This document shows, in pieces, positions 35,875 to 45,577 of a DNA stretch of 64,000 bases. The stretch spans positions 62,001 through 126,000 of the forward strand of contig JAAEOK010000085.1 in assembly GCA_024244705.1 (NCBI GenBank). Direction: 5' to 3'. The notes under the pieces were generated by a model. That model was not told where the DNA came from and searched no databases. It was given only the letters and a program-made list of their open reading frames with translations. The position numbers and the translations under genes are program-made. This stretch comes from Alphaproteobacteria bacterium. GTDB taxonomy: Bacteria > Pseudomonadota > Alphaproteobacteria > JAAEOK01. Within the stretch, counting starts at the first letter, position 1. Each line of letters begins with the position of its first letter.

Positions 35875-36633
35875 CTAATGGCAAAACAGGCACCCGTATC
35901 CGTCGATCCGGTCGTCGATGCCGGCGAGGCGCAGGCAATGCCACAGGCTCGCCTGATTGCTGGTGATGACGGGTTTGCCGGTTGCCGCCTCGACTTGATC
36001 CACGATTTCGACGGCGCGCAGAGCGCCGCAACTGATGAAAACGGCATCGACGTCGCGGCCGTCGAGCGCCAGGGTGAACTCGGCCAGGCTTGCGGTCGAG
36101 ACGCGGTTCATCTCCATGTCCGTCATCAAGCCCATGCCGCGAAGCCGTACGACGTCGAAGCCGTGCTCGGCAAAATAGGTGTGCTCGAGGGCATTGATGT
36201 CGTCGGTATAGGCGGTGCCGATCGCGATCCGGCGGGCGCCGACCGCATTCAGCGCGACGACGACGCCGGTCAACAGGGTCGTCGCCGCGACCTCGGGCCG
36301 CGCCGCCGCGATGGTATCGATAATCTTGTCCTCGCCGATGACGAAGCTGCCCGAGGTGCAATTGTAGCAAATCACGTCGAGGTCGCTTCGCGCCGGCATC
36401 AGCGTCGCGACTGCGGTGTCGAGGCCATCTTCCATGGCCGCCAACCCGACTACCGTGCAGTCGCGCGGCATCGCGATACGGGCGAAATGAACGCCGACCC
36501 CGGGCGGCCGCATGCGGAACATGTCGGCCTCCGTGAGATCGGCATTGGCGACGCAAATGAATCCGATCTGACCACGGCCATGCGGGCCGTCGTCGAATGT
36601 CGGCGCCCAGTAGGGGTTCGCGGGCTCGGTCAT
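35875..36633 (-). CDS. Asp/Glu racemase-superfamily enzyme (maleate isomerase/AMDase-like)
   Basis: A 252-residue enzyme with two catalytic cysteines in typical places: VICYNCTSGSFVIG (about residue 90) and VFISCGALRAVEIVD (about 200). The context TTLLTGVVVALNAVGARRIAIGTAYTDDIN matches maleate cis-trans isomerases and arylmalonate decarboxylases. It lies 10 bp after the TRAP large permease gene, so the imported compound is probably its substrate or a precursor. The actual reaction is unknown. Confidence 0.75.
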   Translation of the reverse strand: MTEPANPYWAPTFDDGPHGRGQIGFICVANADLTEADMFRMRPPGVGVHFARIAMPRDCTVVGLAAMEDGLDTAVATLMPARSDLDVICYNCTSGSFVIGEDKIIDTIAAARPEVAATTLLTGVVVALNAVGARRIAIGTAYTDDINALEHTYFAEHGFDVVRLRGMGLMTDMEMNRVSTASLAEFTLALDGRDVDAVFISCGALRAVEIVDQVEAATGKPVITSNQASLWHCLRLAGIDDRIDGYGCLFCH

Positions 36634-36643
36634 GGCGCCCTCA

Positions 36644-37951
36644 CTATTGACGCCGCGACATGATCTCGGGCAGCCACAGCGCGATCTCCGGAAAAACGGT
36701 CAGGATCACGATCGCAACGATCATCAACAGAAACATCGGCAGCGCGGCGCGGGCGACGAAGCCGATATGGCGGTCGGTCATGCCCTGGACGAGGAACAGG
36801 TTGAAGCCGATCGGCGGCGTGATCATCGCCATCTCGCCAACCATGACGACGAAGATGCCGAACCAGATCATGTCGAACCCGGCGGCGCGAATCAGCGGCT
36901 CGATCAGCGCCATCGTCAACACGATAGATGAGATGCCGTCGAGGAAGCAGCCAAGGATGATATAGAAGATCGTCAAGGCGGCGATCAACATCCACGGCGA
37001 GAGTTCCATCGCGCCGATCCATTCGGCCAGCGCCCGCGGCAGACCGGTAAAGCCCATCGCCAGGGTGAGGAAGGCCGATCCGGCAAGCAGCAGCATGATC
37101 ATCGAGGTCGTGCGGACCGCTCCGAGTAGCGAGGCGCGGAGTGATTCGCGGGTTAACGAGCCCTGAATCGCCGACAGAACGAGCGACCCGACGACGCCGA
37201 GGGTCGCGGCCTCGGTCGGCGAGGCGATGCCGAAATAGATCGAGCCGATGACGGCCGCGATCAACGCGACGACTGGCGTGAGTTCGATCAGTCCGGCCAG
37301 TTTTTCGGACCACGGCGCGACCGCTTCCCGGTGGGTGCGTCCTTCGGCCGAGAACAGGCCCCAACAGGCAATGTAGCCCGAGAACAGGACGGCGAGCATG
37401 AGGCCCGGCAATATCCCGGCGATAAAGAGCCGGCCGATCGATTCCTGTACCGTGACGCCATAGACGATCATCGTGATTGAGGGTGGTATCAGCAGCCCGA
37501 GAGTTCCCGCCCCGGCCAGGGTACCGAGCGAGATCGATTCCGGATAGTTGCGCTTGCGCAGTTCGGGAACGGTGATCTTGCCGACCGTTATCAGGGTCGC
37601 GGCCGACGAGCCCGAGATTGCGGCGAAAACGGAGCATCCGGCCACGTTGACGTGGAGGAGGCCGCCGGGCAGGCGGCGCATCAACGGTGCCAAGCCGCTG
37701 AACAGGCTCTCCGATAGCCGGGTCCGGAATAGGATCTCGCCCATCCAAATGAACAGCGGCAGGGACGAGAGTCCCCACAACGATGTGTGCGACCAGATCG
37801 TCGTCGCCATCGCGTCGCCGATCGGCCGCCCCGTAAACGCCGCCATCGCGAACACACCGACGCCGAGCAGGCTGATACCGATAAAGACGCCGCTGCCGAG
37901 TAGGGCGAGCAGAACGCAAATGAACAGAATGGCGAGATAGGTCTCGTCCAT
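36644..37951 (-). CDS. TRAP transporter large permease (DctM)
   Basis: A 435-residue membrane protein with about 11-12 hydrophobic segments and DctM signatures: ISGSSAATLITVGKITVPELRKRNYPESISLGTLAGAGTLGLLIPPSI and a late TPPIGFNLFLVQGM. ATG 37951 is chosen, since upstream in-frame ATGs overlap dctQ. It forms the cation-coupled channel with the DctQ protein encoded 4 bp upstream. Confidence 0.93.
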   Translation of the reverse strand: MDETYLAILFICVLLALLGSGVFIGISLLGVGVFAMAAFTGRPIGDAMATTIWSHTSLWGLSSLPLFIWMGEILFRTRLSESLFSGLAPLMRRLPGGLLHVNVAGCSVFAAISGSSAATLITVGKITVPELRKRNYPESISLGTLAGAGTLGLLIPPSITMIVYGVTVQESIGRLFIAGILPGLMLAVLFSGYIACWGLFSAEGRTHREAVAPWSEKLAGLIELTPVVALIAAVIGSIYFGIASPTEAATLGVVGSLVLSAIQGSLTRESLRASLLGAVRTTSMIMLLLAGSAFLTLAMGFTGLPRALAEWIGAMELSPWMLIAALTIFYIILGCFLDGISSIVLTMALIEPLIRAAGFDMIWFGIFVVMVGEMAMITPPIGFNLFLVQGMTDRHIGFVARAALPMFLLMIVAIVILTVFPEIALWLPEIMSRRQ

Positions 37952-37955
37952 GCCC

Positions 37956-38474
37956 TTAGTGTCCCGTTGTCGCCGGTCCGCCGTCGTCGACCTTGCCGGC
38001 GGCCACCGCCTTGACGGTCGCGTGGACAAGGCAGATGGCGAAGACGACGAAGCCGATTGCGGTCGGGACCTGCGGAATCCAGATCAGGAGTTCATCCGAA
38101 CCGTCGCTGCGGTCATCGAAAAGCCACGAGACGTAAACCATGCGGACGAAGAACACGGCGAGGTAGACGGCGAGGATCGTGGCAATACCGAGTGACCACA
38201 ACTCGACGTAGAAGCGGCCCCGGCCGCGCAAAACATCGATCACCATGGTGACTCGGATATGACCGCGTTCGCCGAAGGTATAGGCGAGGCCGAACGCACC
38301 GGCCGCGGCCATCGCGTAGCCCGCCATTTCGGTCATGCCGGGGACGAAGGTGCCGACCACGCGGCTGCCGATATTGATCAGCACCAGCAGGACGATGACG
38401 GAAATGAACGCAGCCGCAATCAGCCCGCAGGCGTGGTAGAGCCAATTGAGGCAACGATCGAGGCGGGTGAACAT
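37956..38474 (-). CDS. TRAP transporter small permease (DctQ)
   Basis: A 172-residue protein with four transmembrane helices (AAAFISVIVLLVLINIGSRVV; GYAMAAAGAFGLAYTFG; LWSLGIATILAVYLAVFFVRM; VPTAIGFVVFAICLVHATVK). The motif FGERGHIRVTMVIDVL is typical of DctQ. It pairs with the large permease encoded immediately downstream. Confidence 0.9.
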   Translation of the reverse strand: MFTRLDRCLNWLYHACGLIAAAFISVIVLLVLINIGSRVVGTFVPGMTEMAGYAMAAAGAFGLAYTFGERGHIRVTMVIDVLRGRGRFYVELWSLGIATILAVYLAVFFVRMVYVSWLFDDRSDGSDELLIWIPQVPTAIGFVVFAICLVHATVKAVAAGKVDDGGPATTGH

Positions 38475-38558
38475 TGGCGTGAACTCGTTCCGCTGGATGG
38501 CGACGGAAATCGGGGCCGGACGCGCCGCGCGAACCGGCCCCGGGCTCTCCTCGGCGTC

Positions 38559-39557
38559 CTACATCGCGCGATAGGATTCGATGATCTCGGCACCCGAATC
38601 ACCGGCCTCCGCACTCCATTCCTTGGTCATCGTCTGACCGATGGCGATAAGGTCGGACATCAACTGTTCGTTCGGCTCGGCGACGTTCATTCCATTTTCG
38701 GCCAGCGTCTTCTTGTAACCGTCGTTGACCGAGTCGACCGCATTCCAGACATCGGCCTCCGCCTTTGCCGCCGCCGCCATCACGACTTGCTTCGTCTCGT
38801 CGCTGAGCGAATCCCAGGAATCTTGATTGACGATGACGACGCTTTTCGGAATCCAAGCATTGACCGTGTAGAAGTTGTCGACATAGTCCCAGATCTTCTG
38901 GAACACGCCGATCGCACCCGAAGCGATCATGCTTTCGGCGACCCCGGTCGAAAACGCCTGCGAGATTTCCGTGGCCTCGGTCTTGGTGGGGACTGCCCCC
39001 ATCAACTCGGCCAGCCGCACGGTATTCGCGTCATAGGCGCGGAATTTGACCCCTTCCATATCGGCGGCACCGGTGATCTCTTTGTTCGCGAACAGGCCCT
39101 GCGGGGGCCAGGCCGCAGCGTAGATAAGCTTCAGCCCGCGATCCGCGAGTGCCGCGTCAAGCGCCGGCTTGGACGCCTGATAGAGGTCCCAGGCCTCGTC
39201 CATATTGGTCGCCAGGAAGGGCACCGTATCGACGCCGAAGACCGGGTCCTCGGTGGCGTGGGCGCCGATATACCGGGCGCCGATCGGAACCTGGCCGGAG
39301 CGCACCGCGCGCAAGATCTCGGCGCCTTTGTAGAGCGAGCCGGCGGGATGGACGACGATCTCGAGCTCACCGTTCGAGTTCTTGGTGACCTCCTCGGCGA
39401 AGGCGATATAGCTCTGCGAGATGAAGTTCTTCGCGGAGTAGGCCGCCGGCATATCCCATTTTTCGGCCGATTGGGCCGATCCGGCAGTACCGAAATAACC
39501 GATTGAGCCTGCCAACATGGCAATGGTGACGGCGTGTCGTGCTGTTCGAATAGTCAT
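38559..39557 (-). CDS. TRAP transporter substrate-binding protein (DctP family)
   Basis: A 332-residue periplasmic protein with a signal peptide (cleavage near GSAQSAEK). Family features: FAEEVTKNSNGELEIVVHPAGSLYKGAEILRAVRSGQVPIGARYI and the DctP segment GVKFRAYDANTVRLAELMGAVPTKTEATEISQAFSTGVAESMI, with the conserved substrate-binding Arg (FRAYD). The ligand is probably a carboxylate, but the sequence does not tell which one. Confidence 0.92.
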   Translation of the reverse strand: MTIRTARHAVTIAMLAGSIGYFGTAGSAQSAEKWDMPAAYSAKNFISQSYIAFAEEVTKNSNGELEIVVHPAGSLYKGAEILRAVRSGQVPIGARYIGAHATEDPVFGVDTVPFLATNMDEAWDLYQASKPALDAALADRGLKLIYAAAWPPQGLFANKEITGAADMEGVKFRAYDANTVRLAELMGAVPTKTEATEISQAFSTGVAESMIASGAIGVFQKIWDYVDNFYTVNAWIPKSVVIVNQDSWDSLSDETKQVVMAAAAKAEADVWNAVDSVNDGYKKTLAENGMNVAEPNEQLMSDLIAIGQTMTKEWSAEAGDSGAEIIESYRAM

Positions 39558-39594
39558 TTTGACCTCCCTTAGGTGTCGATGCCGCGGTCGACGT

Positions 39595-40761
39595 TCAATC
39601 GTCGATCACGACCAACTTTCGCGGATGAGTGGTGATCGGCTCGCAGCCGTCTTCGGTGACCAGTATGCTGTCGGAGAAAAGAACGCCGTAATCCTCGAGG
39701 AATAGGGCGCCGCCGACGATGTGAAAGACCATGCCCGGCTCGAGCACCGTAGCGTCGCCGGCGCGCAACGACAGGAACCGGCCCTCGGCCCAGTTCGGCG
39801 GAAACCCGATGCCAATGGCATAGGCGGTGCGGTTGAAAGAATAGCGCGCCAGCCCGGCCGCTTCGGCGACGCGATGGCAGGCGGCGTCGACCGTGTCCGA
39901 GGTCACGCCAGGCCGGATCGCGTCGATGGCGGCGTCAAGCATGCCGATCGAGGTGTCGGCGGCGCGCTTCTGTTCGGCGGTCGGCGGGCCGATGACCGCG
40001 GTCCGTGACAGCATGGCATGGTAGCGGTCGACGCAGCCGGCGTTCTCAAGCAGAACGATATCGCCGCGCTTGAGCGGCCGCCGTCGCCACATGGCAAAGC
40101 ACAGCGCGCTGCGCTCGCCGGCGACGACCAAGGGCGGGTGGCCGAGATACTCGCTGCCGGCGGCGATTGTGGCCTGATGCATGGCGGCCGCGATATCGTT
40201 CTCGGTGCGGCCCGGCGAAATCGCGGTCAACGCCGCCGCCATCCCCGCTTCGGCGGCCCGCGCCGCCTGCCGGATGCGGTCGAGCTGATCGACGGATTTG
40301 CGTTTGCGTTGTTCCTCGATGGTGCCGTTCCAGGGCCGGAACGCTCTTCCAACACGGTCCTGCAACGCTAGATAGGTGTCCACGGTTAGATACCAAGCCG
40401 CGGTCTCGAGCCCAATGATAGCTTTGTCGTCGGTCGCGGCGGTCAAGACATCGGCGATGATAGCGACCGGTTCGGCGGTGTCGCTGATCCCCGCGAAGGA
40501 GCCGATCGTCGGCGTCGCTTCGGCCAGCCGCTGGTTGACCATTCGCGAGATCAGGACCGGCGCGCCGGCGCGCGGCACCCACAGGCATTGCAGTGTGAAA
40601 TAGCCAATCGTCTGAAATCCGGTCAGCCAAAAAATGTTCTCGGGGTCGAACAGGAGCGCGCCAGCCAGCCCGTCGGCCGCCAGCGCCTCTTGGACGACAG
40701 CCAGAGGTGCGTCATAGCTCGCTTCGGGAAACGGTAGGATTGATTCGACCGTGTCGAGCAT
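39595..40761 (-). CDS. M24-fold (creatinase/ectoine hydrolase-like) protein without metal ligands
   Basis: A 388-residue pita-bread-fold protein with an N-terminal creatinase domain (GALLFDPENIFWLTGFQTIGYFTLQ) and a C-terminal M24 domain. The metal-binding positions of Xaa-Pro peptidases are replaced: LLENAGCVDRYHAMLSRT instead of D-x-G...D-x-T-R-T, RTAYAIGIGF instead of H-x-x-G-H, and no E in GMVFHIVGG. Metal-free members include creatinase and ectoine hydrolase. It is the first gene of the TRAP cluster, so it probably hydrolyses a C-N bond in the imported compound. Confidence 0.8.
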   Translation of the reverse strand: MLDTVESILPFPEASYDAPLAVVQEALAADGLAGALLFDPENIFWLTGFQTIGYFTLQCLWVPRAGAPVLISRMVNQRLAEATPTIGSFAGISDTAEPVAIIADVLTAATDDKAIIGLETAAWYLTVDTYLALQDRVGRAFRPWNGTIEEQRKRKSVDQLDRIRQAARAAEAGMAAALTAISPGRTENDIAAAMHQATIAAGSEYLGHPPLVVAGERSALCFAMWRRRPLKRGDIVLLENAGCVDRYHAMLSRTAVIGPPTAEQKRAADTSIGMLDAAIDAIRPGVTSDTVDAACHRVAEAAGLARYSFNRTAYAIGIGFPPNWAEGRFLSLRAGDATVLEPGMVFHIVGGALFLEDYGVLFSDSILVTEDGCEPITTHPRKLVVIDD

Positions 40762-40851
40762 GGCGGCGGACCTCGATCCGATTGGGCGAACTGCGATATG
40801 CGGATCACAGCGTTCGGTTGATCGACGTTACCGCGCCCGCGATATAACCTC

Positions 40852-40878
40852 GAATACATTTATTTGTTAAGAGTATTC
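40852..40878. promoter_or_regulatory. Inverted repeat in the LysR/TRAP divergent region
   Basis: GAATAC (40852-40857) and GTATTC (40873-40878) form a 6-bp inverted repeat separated by 15 bp, within an A+T-rich stretch between the divergent M24 and LysR genes. The geometry suits a LysR-type tetramer site. Inference only. Confidence 0.4.
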
Positions 40879-40953
40879 AGTTTGGTTATGATGGTGATCC
40901 ATGGCCGTCGACCCTAACCCGATGCCGGGCGCGTCAACTGACCGGAGGCCGCG

Positions 40954-41877
40954 GTGAATATTCGCCAAGTCGAGATTTTTCGCGCCGTGATGGAGGCCGG
41001 TTCGGTGACCGAAGCGGCGCGCCGTCTCTCCGTCTCTCAACCCGCTGTCAGCAAGCATCTGCGCCGTCTCGAAGACGAGCTCGGGTTTGCCTTGTTCCGG
41101 CGCGCCGGCAGCCGAATCGAACCGTTGCCCGAGGCGCACGCCTTGTTCGATCAGGTCGAGCGGGTCTATGTCGGTCTTGACGGCCTCAATCGGTTTTCCG
41201 ACGATCTGCGGGAATCGCGCCGCGGTCACGTCGTCGTCGGCACCCTGCCGCTGCTGTCGAATTCCTGGCTTCCCGGCATGTTGCGCCACTTTCTCGATGG
41301 CCGCCCCGAGGTCTCTGTCTCGCTGCCGGTGCGGAGTTCGGCAAGGATCGCCGAATGGGTGGCGGCGCGACAGGTCGATGTCGGCCTCGCCATGCTCCCC
41401 GGCGAGATGGCCGGAATCGTCAGCGAGCCGTTGATGGATCTGGAACTGCTATGTGTCGCCCCGCCCGGCCACCCTCTCGCGGCAAAGGCGGAGGTCGGTC
41501 CCGATGATTTCAACGGTCAGGATCTTATTACGCTGACCAATTTCGATCGCTGGCGGCTTTCTGTCGAAGCCACGCTCGAGCGATCACAGGTGCGCCCGCG
41601 GCGGCGAGTGGACACCTTCACCACGACGGCGGCCTGTGCGCTCGTCGCGCAAGGGATTGGCATCTGCCTGCTCGACCCGGTGACGGTGTCGGAACATGCC
41701 GGCGGCGGACTCGTCGTTCGTCCGTTCCGGCCCCGCATCGGCTTCGACATCTCGTTGATCCGGCCCAGCCACTGGCCGGGAACGCGCCTTGCCGACGCCT
41801 TCGTCTCGGATCTCAAGTCCTATTTTGCCGAGACGCGACCCGACGATCCGACTCGGTCGCTTGCGAATTCCTGCTAA
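40954..41877 (+). CDS. LysR-family transcriptional regulator
   Basis: A 307-residue regulator with an N-terminal winged helix (MNIRQVEIFRAVMEAGSVTEAARRLSVSQPAVSKHLRRLEDELGFALFRR) and a C-terminal effector domain from about residue 90. It is divergent from the M24-TRAP-racemase operon and is its likely regulator. The effector is presumably the transported compound or its product. Confidence 0.92.
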   Translation: MNIRQVEIFRAVMEAGSVTEAARRLSVSQPAVSKHLRRLEDELGFALFRRAGSRIEPLPEAHALFDQVERVYVGLDGLNRFSDDLRESRRGHVVVGTLPLLSNSWLPGMLRHFLDGRPEVSVSLPVRSSARIAEWVAARQVDVGLAMLPGEMAGIVSEPLMDLELLCVAPPGHPLAAKAEVGPDDFNGQDLITLTNFDRWRLSVEATLERSQVRPRRRVDTFTTTAACALVAQGIGICLLDPVTVSEHAGGGLVVRPFRPRIGFDISLIRPSHWPGTRLADAFVSDLKSYFAETRPDDPTRSLANSC

Positions 41878-41909
41878 TTTCACCGCGCCCTTACACCGAT
41901 CACGAGACG

Positions 41910-42950
41910 CTACACCGTCGCCACCGGCGTCACCGGCGAGCCGAATGCGCCCGGCAGCCGCAGGGGTGGCGCGGTCAGCAGAAAACTGTGGCGGCCGTTT
42001 TCGCGCAGCCAAGCCGCGAGCTCGGCTAGAAACCAAAGCTCCGCCAGCGGCAAACCGAGCTTGAACAGGCAGTGATGGTGGAGGGGCAGGGCAGGGCGCG
42101 GACCCTTCGCGACGCGGGCCGGGTAGGCCTCCACCGCATAATTGTCGGCGCAGATGGCAGCGATGCCGCGGTCGGTGATCCATCGCAAGAGCCCCTCGTC
42201 ACGACCGTCGAGGACCGCGCACGACTCGTTGAGAACGGCAATATCGGGTTGGCGATTCATCTCCAATAGCACCTCGGCAAATCCGGTCCGAAGCACGAGA
42301 ATGTCGCCGGTTTCGATCTCGACACCGTCCGCCGCCATCACCTTTTCGAGGGTCTCGAGATCGACCAATTTGCGCGCGCGGCCGAAATGGGCGGCGAGGT
42401 CGACAAGGACCCCCCGACCCTGGACCGGCTTGACCGCAAGGCGGTCGACGGCCAGCGCGCGGGCACCGGTGGCACCCTCTTCGACGCTGCCTTCGCCGTC
42501 ATAGTCGATCGGCCCGTGGACGTCGCTGCCGGCGCGAAATCCGTTGTAATAGACTTTCTCCGCGACGCCATCGCCATCGGCGTCGAACCACGCCCCGACA
42601 TGGGCCAGCGAATCCCATTGGGTCGAATACTGGCACCACAGCAGGACTTGATCGTCGCTGACGACATCGGTATTTTCGGGGTCGAGCCGCGCCATCGGGA
42701 AATTGATGTAGGCGTCGTCACCAAGCAGTGTCGGCGCCAAGCGCGGCGGGTGGCGGCGCGGGTTGAGGACGTTGCCGCCGGGGAAATCGAGCGGCAGGCT
42801 GAGGCAGAAGGCGAGGCCGGTGCGAACCTCCCGCGCCGCATTGCGAACGCGTTCGGGGGTCAGCAAATTGAGCCGGCCGTATTGATCGTCGGCACCGAAG
42901 TCGCCCCAGTTCGAACCTTCCGGGCGCCGCGTCCACCGTGGCCCCGCCAT
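41910..42950 (-). CDS. Cyclase-family metal hydrolase
   Basis: A 346-residue protein of the cyclase/kynurenine-formamidase superfamily (PF04199). Features: LNLLTPERVRNAAREVRTGLAFCLSLPLD, the metal motif region STQWDSLAHVGAWFD, GRGVLVDLAAHFG, GDILVLRTGF and a C-terminal LPLHHHCLFKLGLPLAELWFL. It is on the same strand as the TRAP operon but separated from it by the LysR gene. It may take part in the same pathway; the substrate is unknown. Confidence 0.85.
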   Translation of the reverse strand: MAGPRWTRRPEGSNWGDFGADDQYGRLNLLTPERVRNAAREVRTGLAFCLSLPLDFPGGNVLNPRRHPPRLAPTLLGDDAYINFPMARLDPENTDVVSDDQVLLWCQYSTQWDSLAHVGAWFDADGDGVAEKVYYNGFRAGSDVHGPIDYDGEGSVEEGATGARALAVDRLAVKPVQGRGVLVDLAAHFGRARKLVDLETLEKVMAADGVEIETGDILVLRTGFAEVLLEMNRQPDIAVLNESCAVLDGRDEGLLRWITDRGIAAICADNYAVEAYPARVAKGPRPALPLHHHCLFKLGLPLAELWFLAELAAWLRENGRHSFLLTAPPLRLPGAFGSPVTPVATV

Positions 42951-42956
42951 CGATCC

Positions 42957-43511
42957 CTAGTCGACGTCGGCGGCGATCCGGGCGCGGATGATCTTGTCGC
43001 GTTCGCCCTCGACGATGCCGTTGTTCGATTGCTCGCCGGCCTTGATAAGGTCGACCGCCTCCATCCCTTCGACGACGTTGCCCCACACGGTGTATTTGCC
43101 GTCGAGGAAATTGGCATCGGCATAGACGATGAAGAACTGGCTGTCGGCGCTGTCCGGGCTCGACGCGCGGGCCATCGAAACGGTTCCGCGGACGTGGGGC
43201 TCCAGCGAGAACTCGGCATTGAGGTTCTGTCCCGAACCGCCGGTTCCGGTTCCGGTGGGGTCGCCAGTCTGCGCCATGAATCCCGGCATTACGCGGTGGA
43301 ACACGATGCCGTCATAGAAGCCCTGGCGGACCAGCTCCTTGATGCGGGCCACGTGACCGGGCGCCAGATCGGGCCGCAATTCGATTACCACGCGACCGTT
43401 TTCAAGATCGAGATAGAGCGTATTTTCGGGATCGAGCGCTTGCGCGGAATCCGTCGAAGTCATAATCGTCACCAATAGTAGTGCGCCGATGAGGCGGCTG
43501 AGAATTTTCAT
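42957..43511 (-). CDS. Exported cyclophilin-type peptidyl-prolyl isomerase
   Basis: A 184-residue cyclophilin with a signal peptide (LIGALLLVTIMTSTDSAQA). The core has GFYDGIVFHRVMPGFMAQTGDPTGTGTGG (catalytic Arg in FHRV), GTVSMARASSPDSADSQFFI and VWGNVVEGMEAVDLI. It should catalyse proline isomerisation in the periplasm. It lies 22 bp after icd on the same strand. Confidence 0.92.
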   Translation of the reverse strand: MKILSRLIGALLLVTIMTSTDSAQALDPENTLYLDLENGRVVIELRPDLAPGHVARIKELVRQGFYDGIVFHRVMPGFMAQTGDPTGTGTGGSGQNLNAEFSLEPHVRGTVSMARASSPDSADSQFFIVYADANFLDGKYTVWGNVVEGMEAVDLIKAGEQSNNGIVEGERDKIIRARIAADVD

Positions 43512-43533
43512 CTGTAAGTCTCCACGAAGCGTT

Positions 43534-44748
43534 CTAGGCCATGGCCTGCTTGAGGTTGTCGTCGAGTTTGTCGAGGAATTGTTGCGTCGTCAGCCAACCT
43601 TGGTCGGGGCCGACCAACAATGCCAGGTCCTTGGTCATGAACCCGGATTCGACGGTTTCGACGCAGACCCGCTCAAGGGTTTCGGCGAAGCCGGTCACAT
43701 CCGGCGTGTCGTCGAATTGGCCGCGGTATTTGAGGCCGCGCGTCCAGGCGAAGATCGACGCGATCGGGTTGGTCGACGTTTCGCGACCCTTCTCATGTTC
43801 GCGGAAGTGCCGGGTCACCGTACCGTGCGCCGCCTCGGCCTCGACCGTCTTGCCGTCGGGCGCCATCAACACCGAGGTCATCAGGCCCAGCGAGCCGAAA
43901 CCCTGGGCGACGGTGTCCGATTGCACGTCGCCGTCATAGTTCTTGCACGCCCAGATGAAACCACCGTTCCATTTCAGGGCGGCCGCGACCATGTCGTCGA
44001 TCAGGCGGTGCTCGTAGGTGACGCCTTTTTCGCGATATCGGTCGGCGAATTCCGTGTCGAAGACCTCCTGGAACAAATCCTTGAAGCGGCCGTCATAGGC
44101 CTTGAGGATCGTGTTCTTGGTCGAGAGATAGACCGGCCAGCCGCGGTTGAGACCGTAATTCAGGCACGATCGTGCGAAACCGCGGATCGAATCGTCGAGA
44201 TTGTACATCGCCATGGCGACACCGCCGCCGGGGAAATCGAAGACTTCGCGTTCGATCGGCGCGCCGCCGTCGTCGGGGTGGAAGGTGATGGTCAGCTTGC
44301 CGGTACTCGGTACGACGAAGTCGGTGGCCCGGTATTGATCGCCGAACGCGTGGCGGCCGATGACGATCGGTTCGGTCCAGCCCGGAACCAGGCGCGGCAC
44401 GTTGCGGCAGATGATCGGCTCGCGGAAAACGGTGCCGCCGAGGATGTTGCGGATGGTGCCGTTGGGCGATCGCCACATCTCCTTGAGCCCGAATTCGGCC
44501 ACCCGCGCTTCGTCGGGCGTGATCGTCGCACATTTGACGCCGACGCCATGCTGCTTGATCGCGTTGGCCGAATCGACGGTGATCTGATCGTCGCTGGCGT
44601 CGCGGCTTTGGATGCCGAGATCGAAATAGATCAAATCGACATCGAGGTAAGGCAGGACAAGTTTGTCCTTGATGAACTGCCAGATGATGCGCGTCATCTC
44701 GTCGCCATCGAGTTCGACGATGGGGTTCTTGACCTGAATCTTGCTCAT
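43534..44748 (-). CDS. icd: NADP-dependent isocitrate dehydrogenase
   Basis: A 404-residue TCA-cycle enzyme of the eukaryote-like dimeric type. The start [36 protein letters not shown] at ATG 44748 has AGGAG upstream. Further blocks are [21 protein letters not shown]-like [46 protein letters not shown] and [18 protein letters not shown]. It converts isocitrate to 2-oxoglutarate. Confidence 0.96.
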   Translation of the reverse strand: MSKIQVKNPIVELDGDEMTRIIWQFIKDKLVLPYLDVDLIYFDLGIQSRDASDDQITVDSANAIKQHGVGVKCATITPDEARVAEFGLKEMWRSPNGTIRNILGGTVFREPIICRNVPRLVPGWTEPIVIGRHAFGDQYRATDFVVPSTGKLTITFHPDDGGAPIEREVFDFPGGGVAMAMYNLDDSIRGFARSCLNYGLNRGWPVYLSTKNTILKAYDGRFKDLFQEVFDTEFADRYREKGVTYEHRLIDDMVAAALKWNGGFIWACKNYDGDVQSDTVAQGFGSLGLMTSVLMAPDGKTVEAEAAHGTVTRHFREHEKGRETSTNPIASIFAWTRGLKYRGQFDDTPDVTGFAETLERVCVETVESGFMTKDLALLVGPDQGWLTTQQFLDKLDDNLKQAMA

Positions 44749-44838
44749 CGATTCTCCTGGTGGCGGTAATTTGCGACGGCGGGAATTGCGCCGCGAAAAT
44801 AGCACCCGTGTGGCCGAGCGCAAGGACGGAATGGAACT

Positions 44839-45423
44839 CTACAGACGGTCGGCTCGTGCGCGCACGGCACTCTCGCGATGACGGGCGATGGTCGGCAGAA
44901 TTGTGTCGACAGTGTCGGCGAATTCGTAGAGCACGCCGCGCGGTTGACTCGCGAATCCGGCGCCGACGATGGATGCGATCATATCCTGCAGCGGTTGCCA
45001 ATAGCCGTCGAGGTTGGCGAACACGATCGGTTTGTCGTGGAGCCCCAGCTGGTGCCAGCTGATGACCTCGAACATCTCGTCGAGAGTGCCGATACCGCCG
45101 GGAAGGGCGACGAATGCGTCGCTCCGTTCGAACATGACGTGTTTCCGCGCGTGCATATTGTCGGTCTTGATCAACTCGGTGACCCCCTTGTGGCCGCGTT
45201 CGCGATCGTCAAGGAAATAGGGGATGATACCGGTCACGGCCCCGCCCGTCGCGAGTACGGCATCGGCGACGATCCCCATCAGCCCCACCTTGCCGCCGCC
45301 ATAGACCAGGCGAATCTCGTTTTCGGCGAGAATTCGGCCGAAATCCGCCACTTGATCGCGCAACTCCTGGCTATGACCGTCGGAGGAACCACAATAGACA
45401 CAGATCGAAGAAATGCCGTTCAT
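44839..45423 (-). CDS. LOG-family nucleotide phosphoribohydrolase (TIGR00730)
   Basis: A 194-residue Rossmann-fold protein with the LOG motif LPGGIGTLDEMFEV (PGGxGTxxE) and GGGKVGLMGIVADAVLATGGAVTGIIP. The family releases the base from nucleoside 5'-monophosphates (cytokinin-activating enzyme in plants). In bacteria the role is often nucleotide salvage or clearance. Confidence 0.92.
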   Translation of the reverse strand: MNGISSICVYCGSSDGHSQELRDQVADFGRILAENEIRLVYGGGKVGLMGIVADAVLATGGAVTGIIPYFLDDRERGHKGVTELIKTDNMHARKHVMFERSDAFVALPGGIGTLDEMFEVISWHQLGLHDKPIVFANLDGYWQPLQDMIASIVGAGFASQPRGVLYEFADTVDTILPTIARHRESAVRARADRL

Positions 45424-45577
45424 TTCATCTCGCTCACAATAGGTTCATGCATGTTTCTTGTGAATCCGCATAGTATTTGTCCGTGACTGGCCTGTCGCCT
45501 GCGAAGTGCGAAATTCGCCGGTGTATGACGGGAAGGCTTCGTGCGTTGATTTCGAACGAGTGGATGGAGATTCTTCG

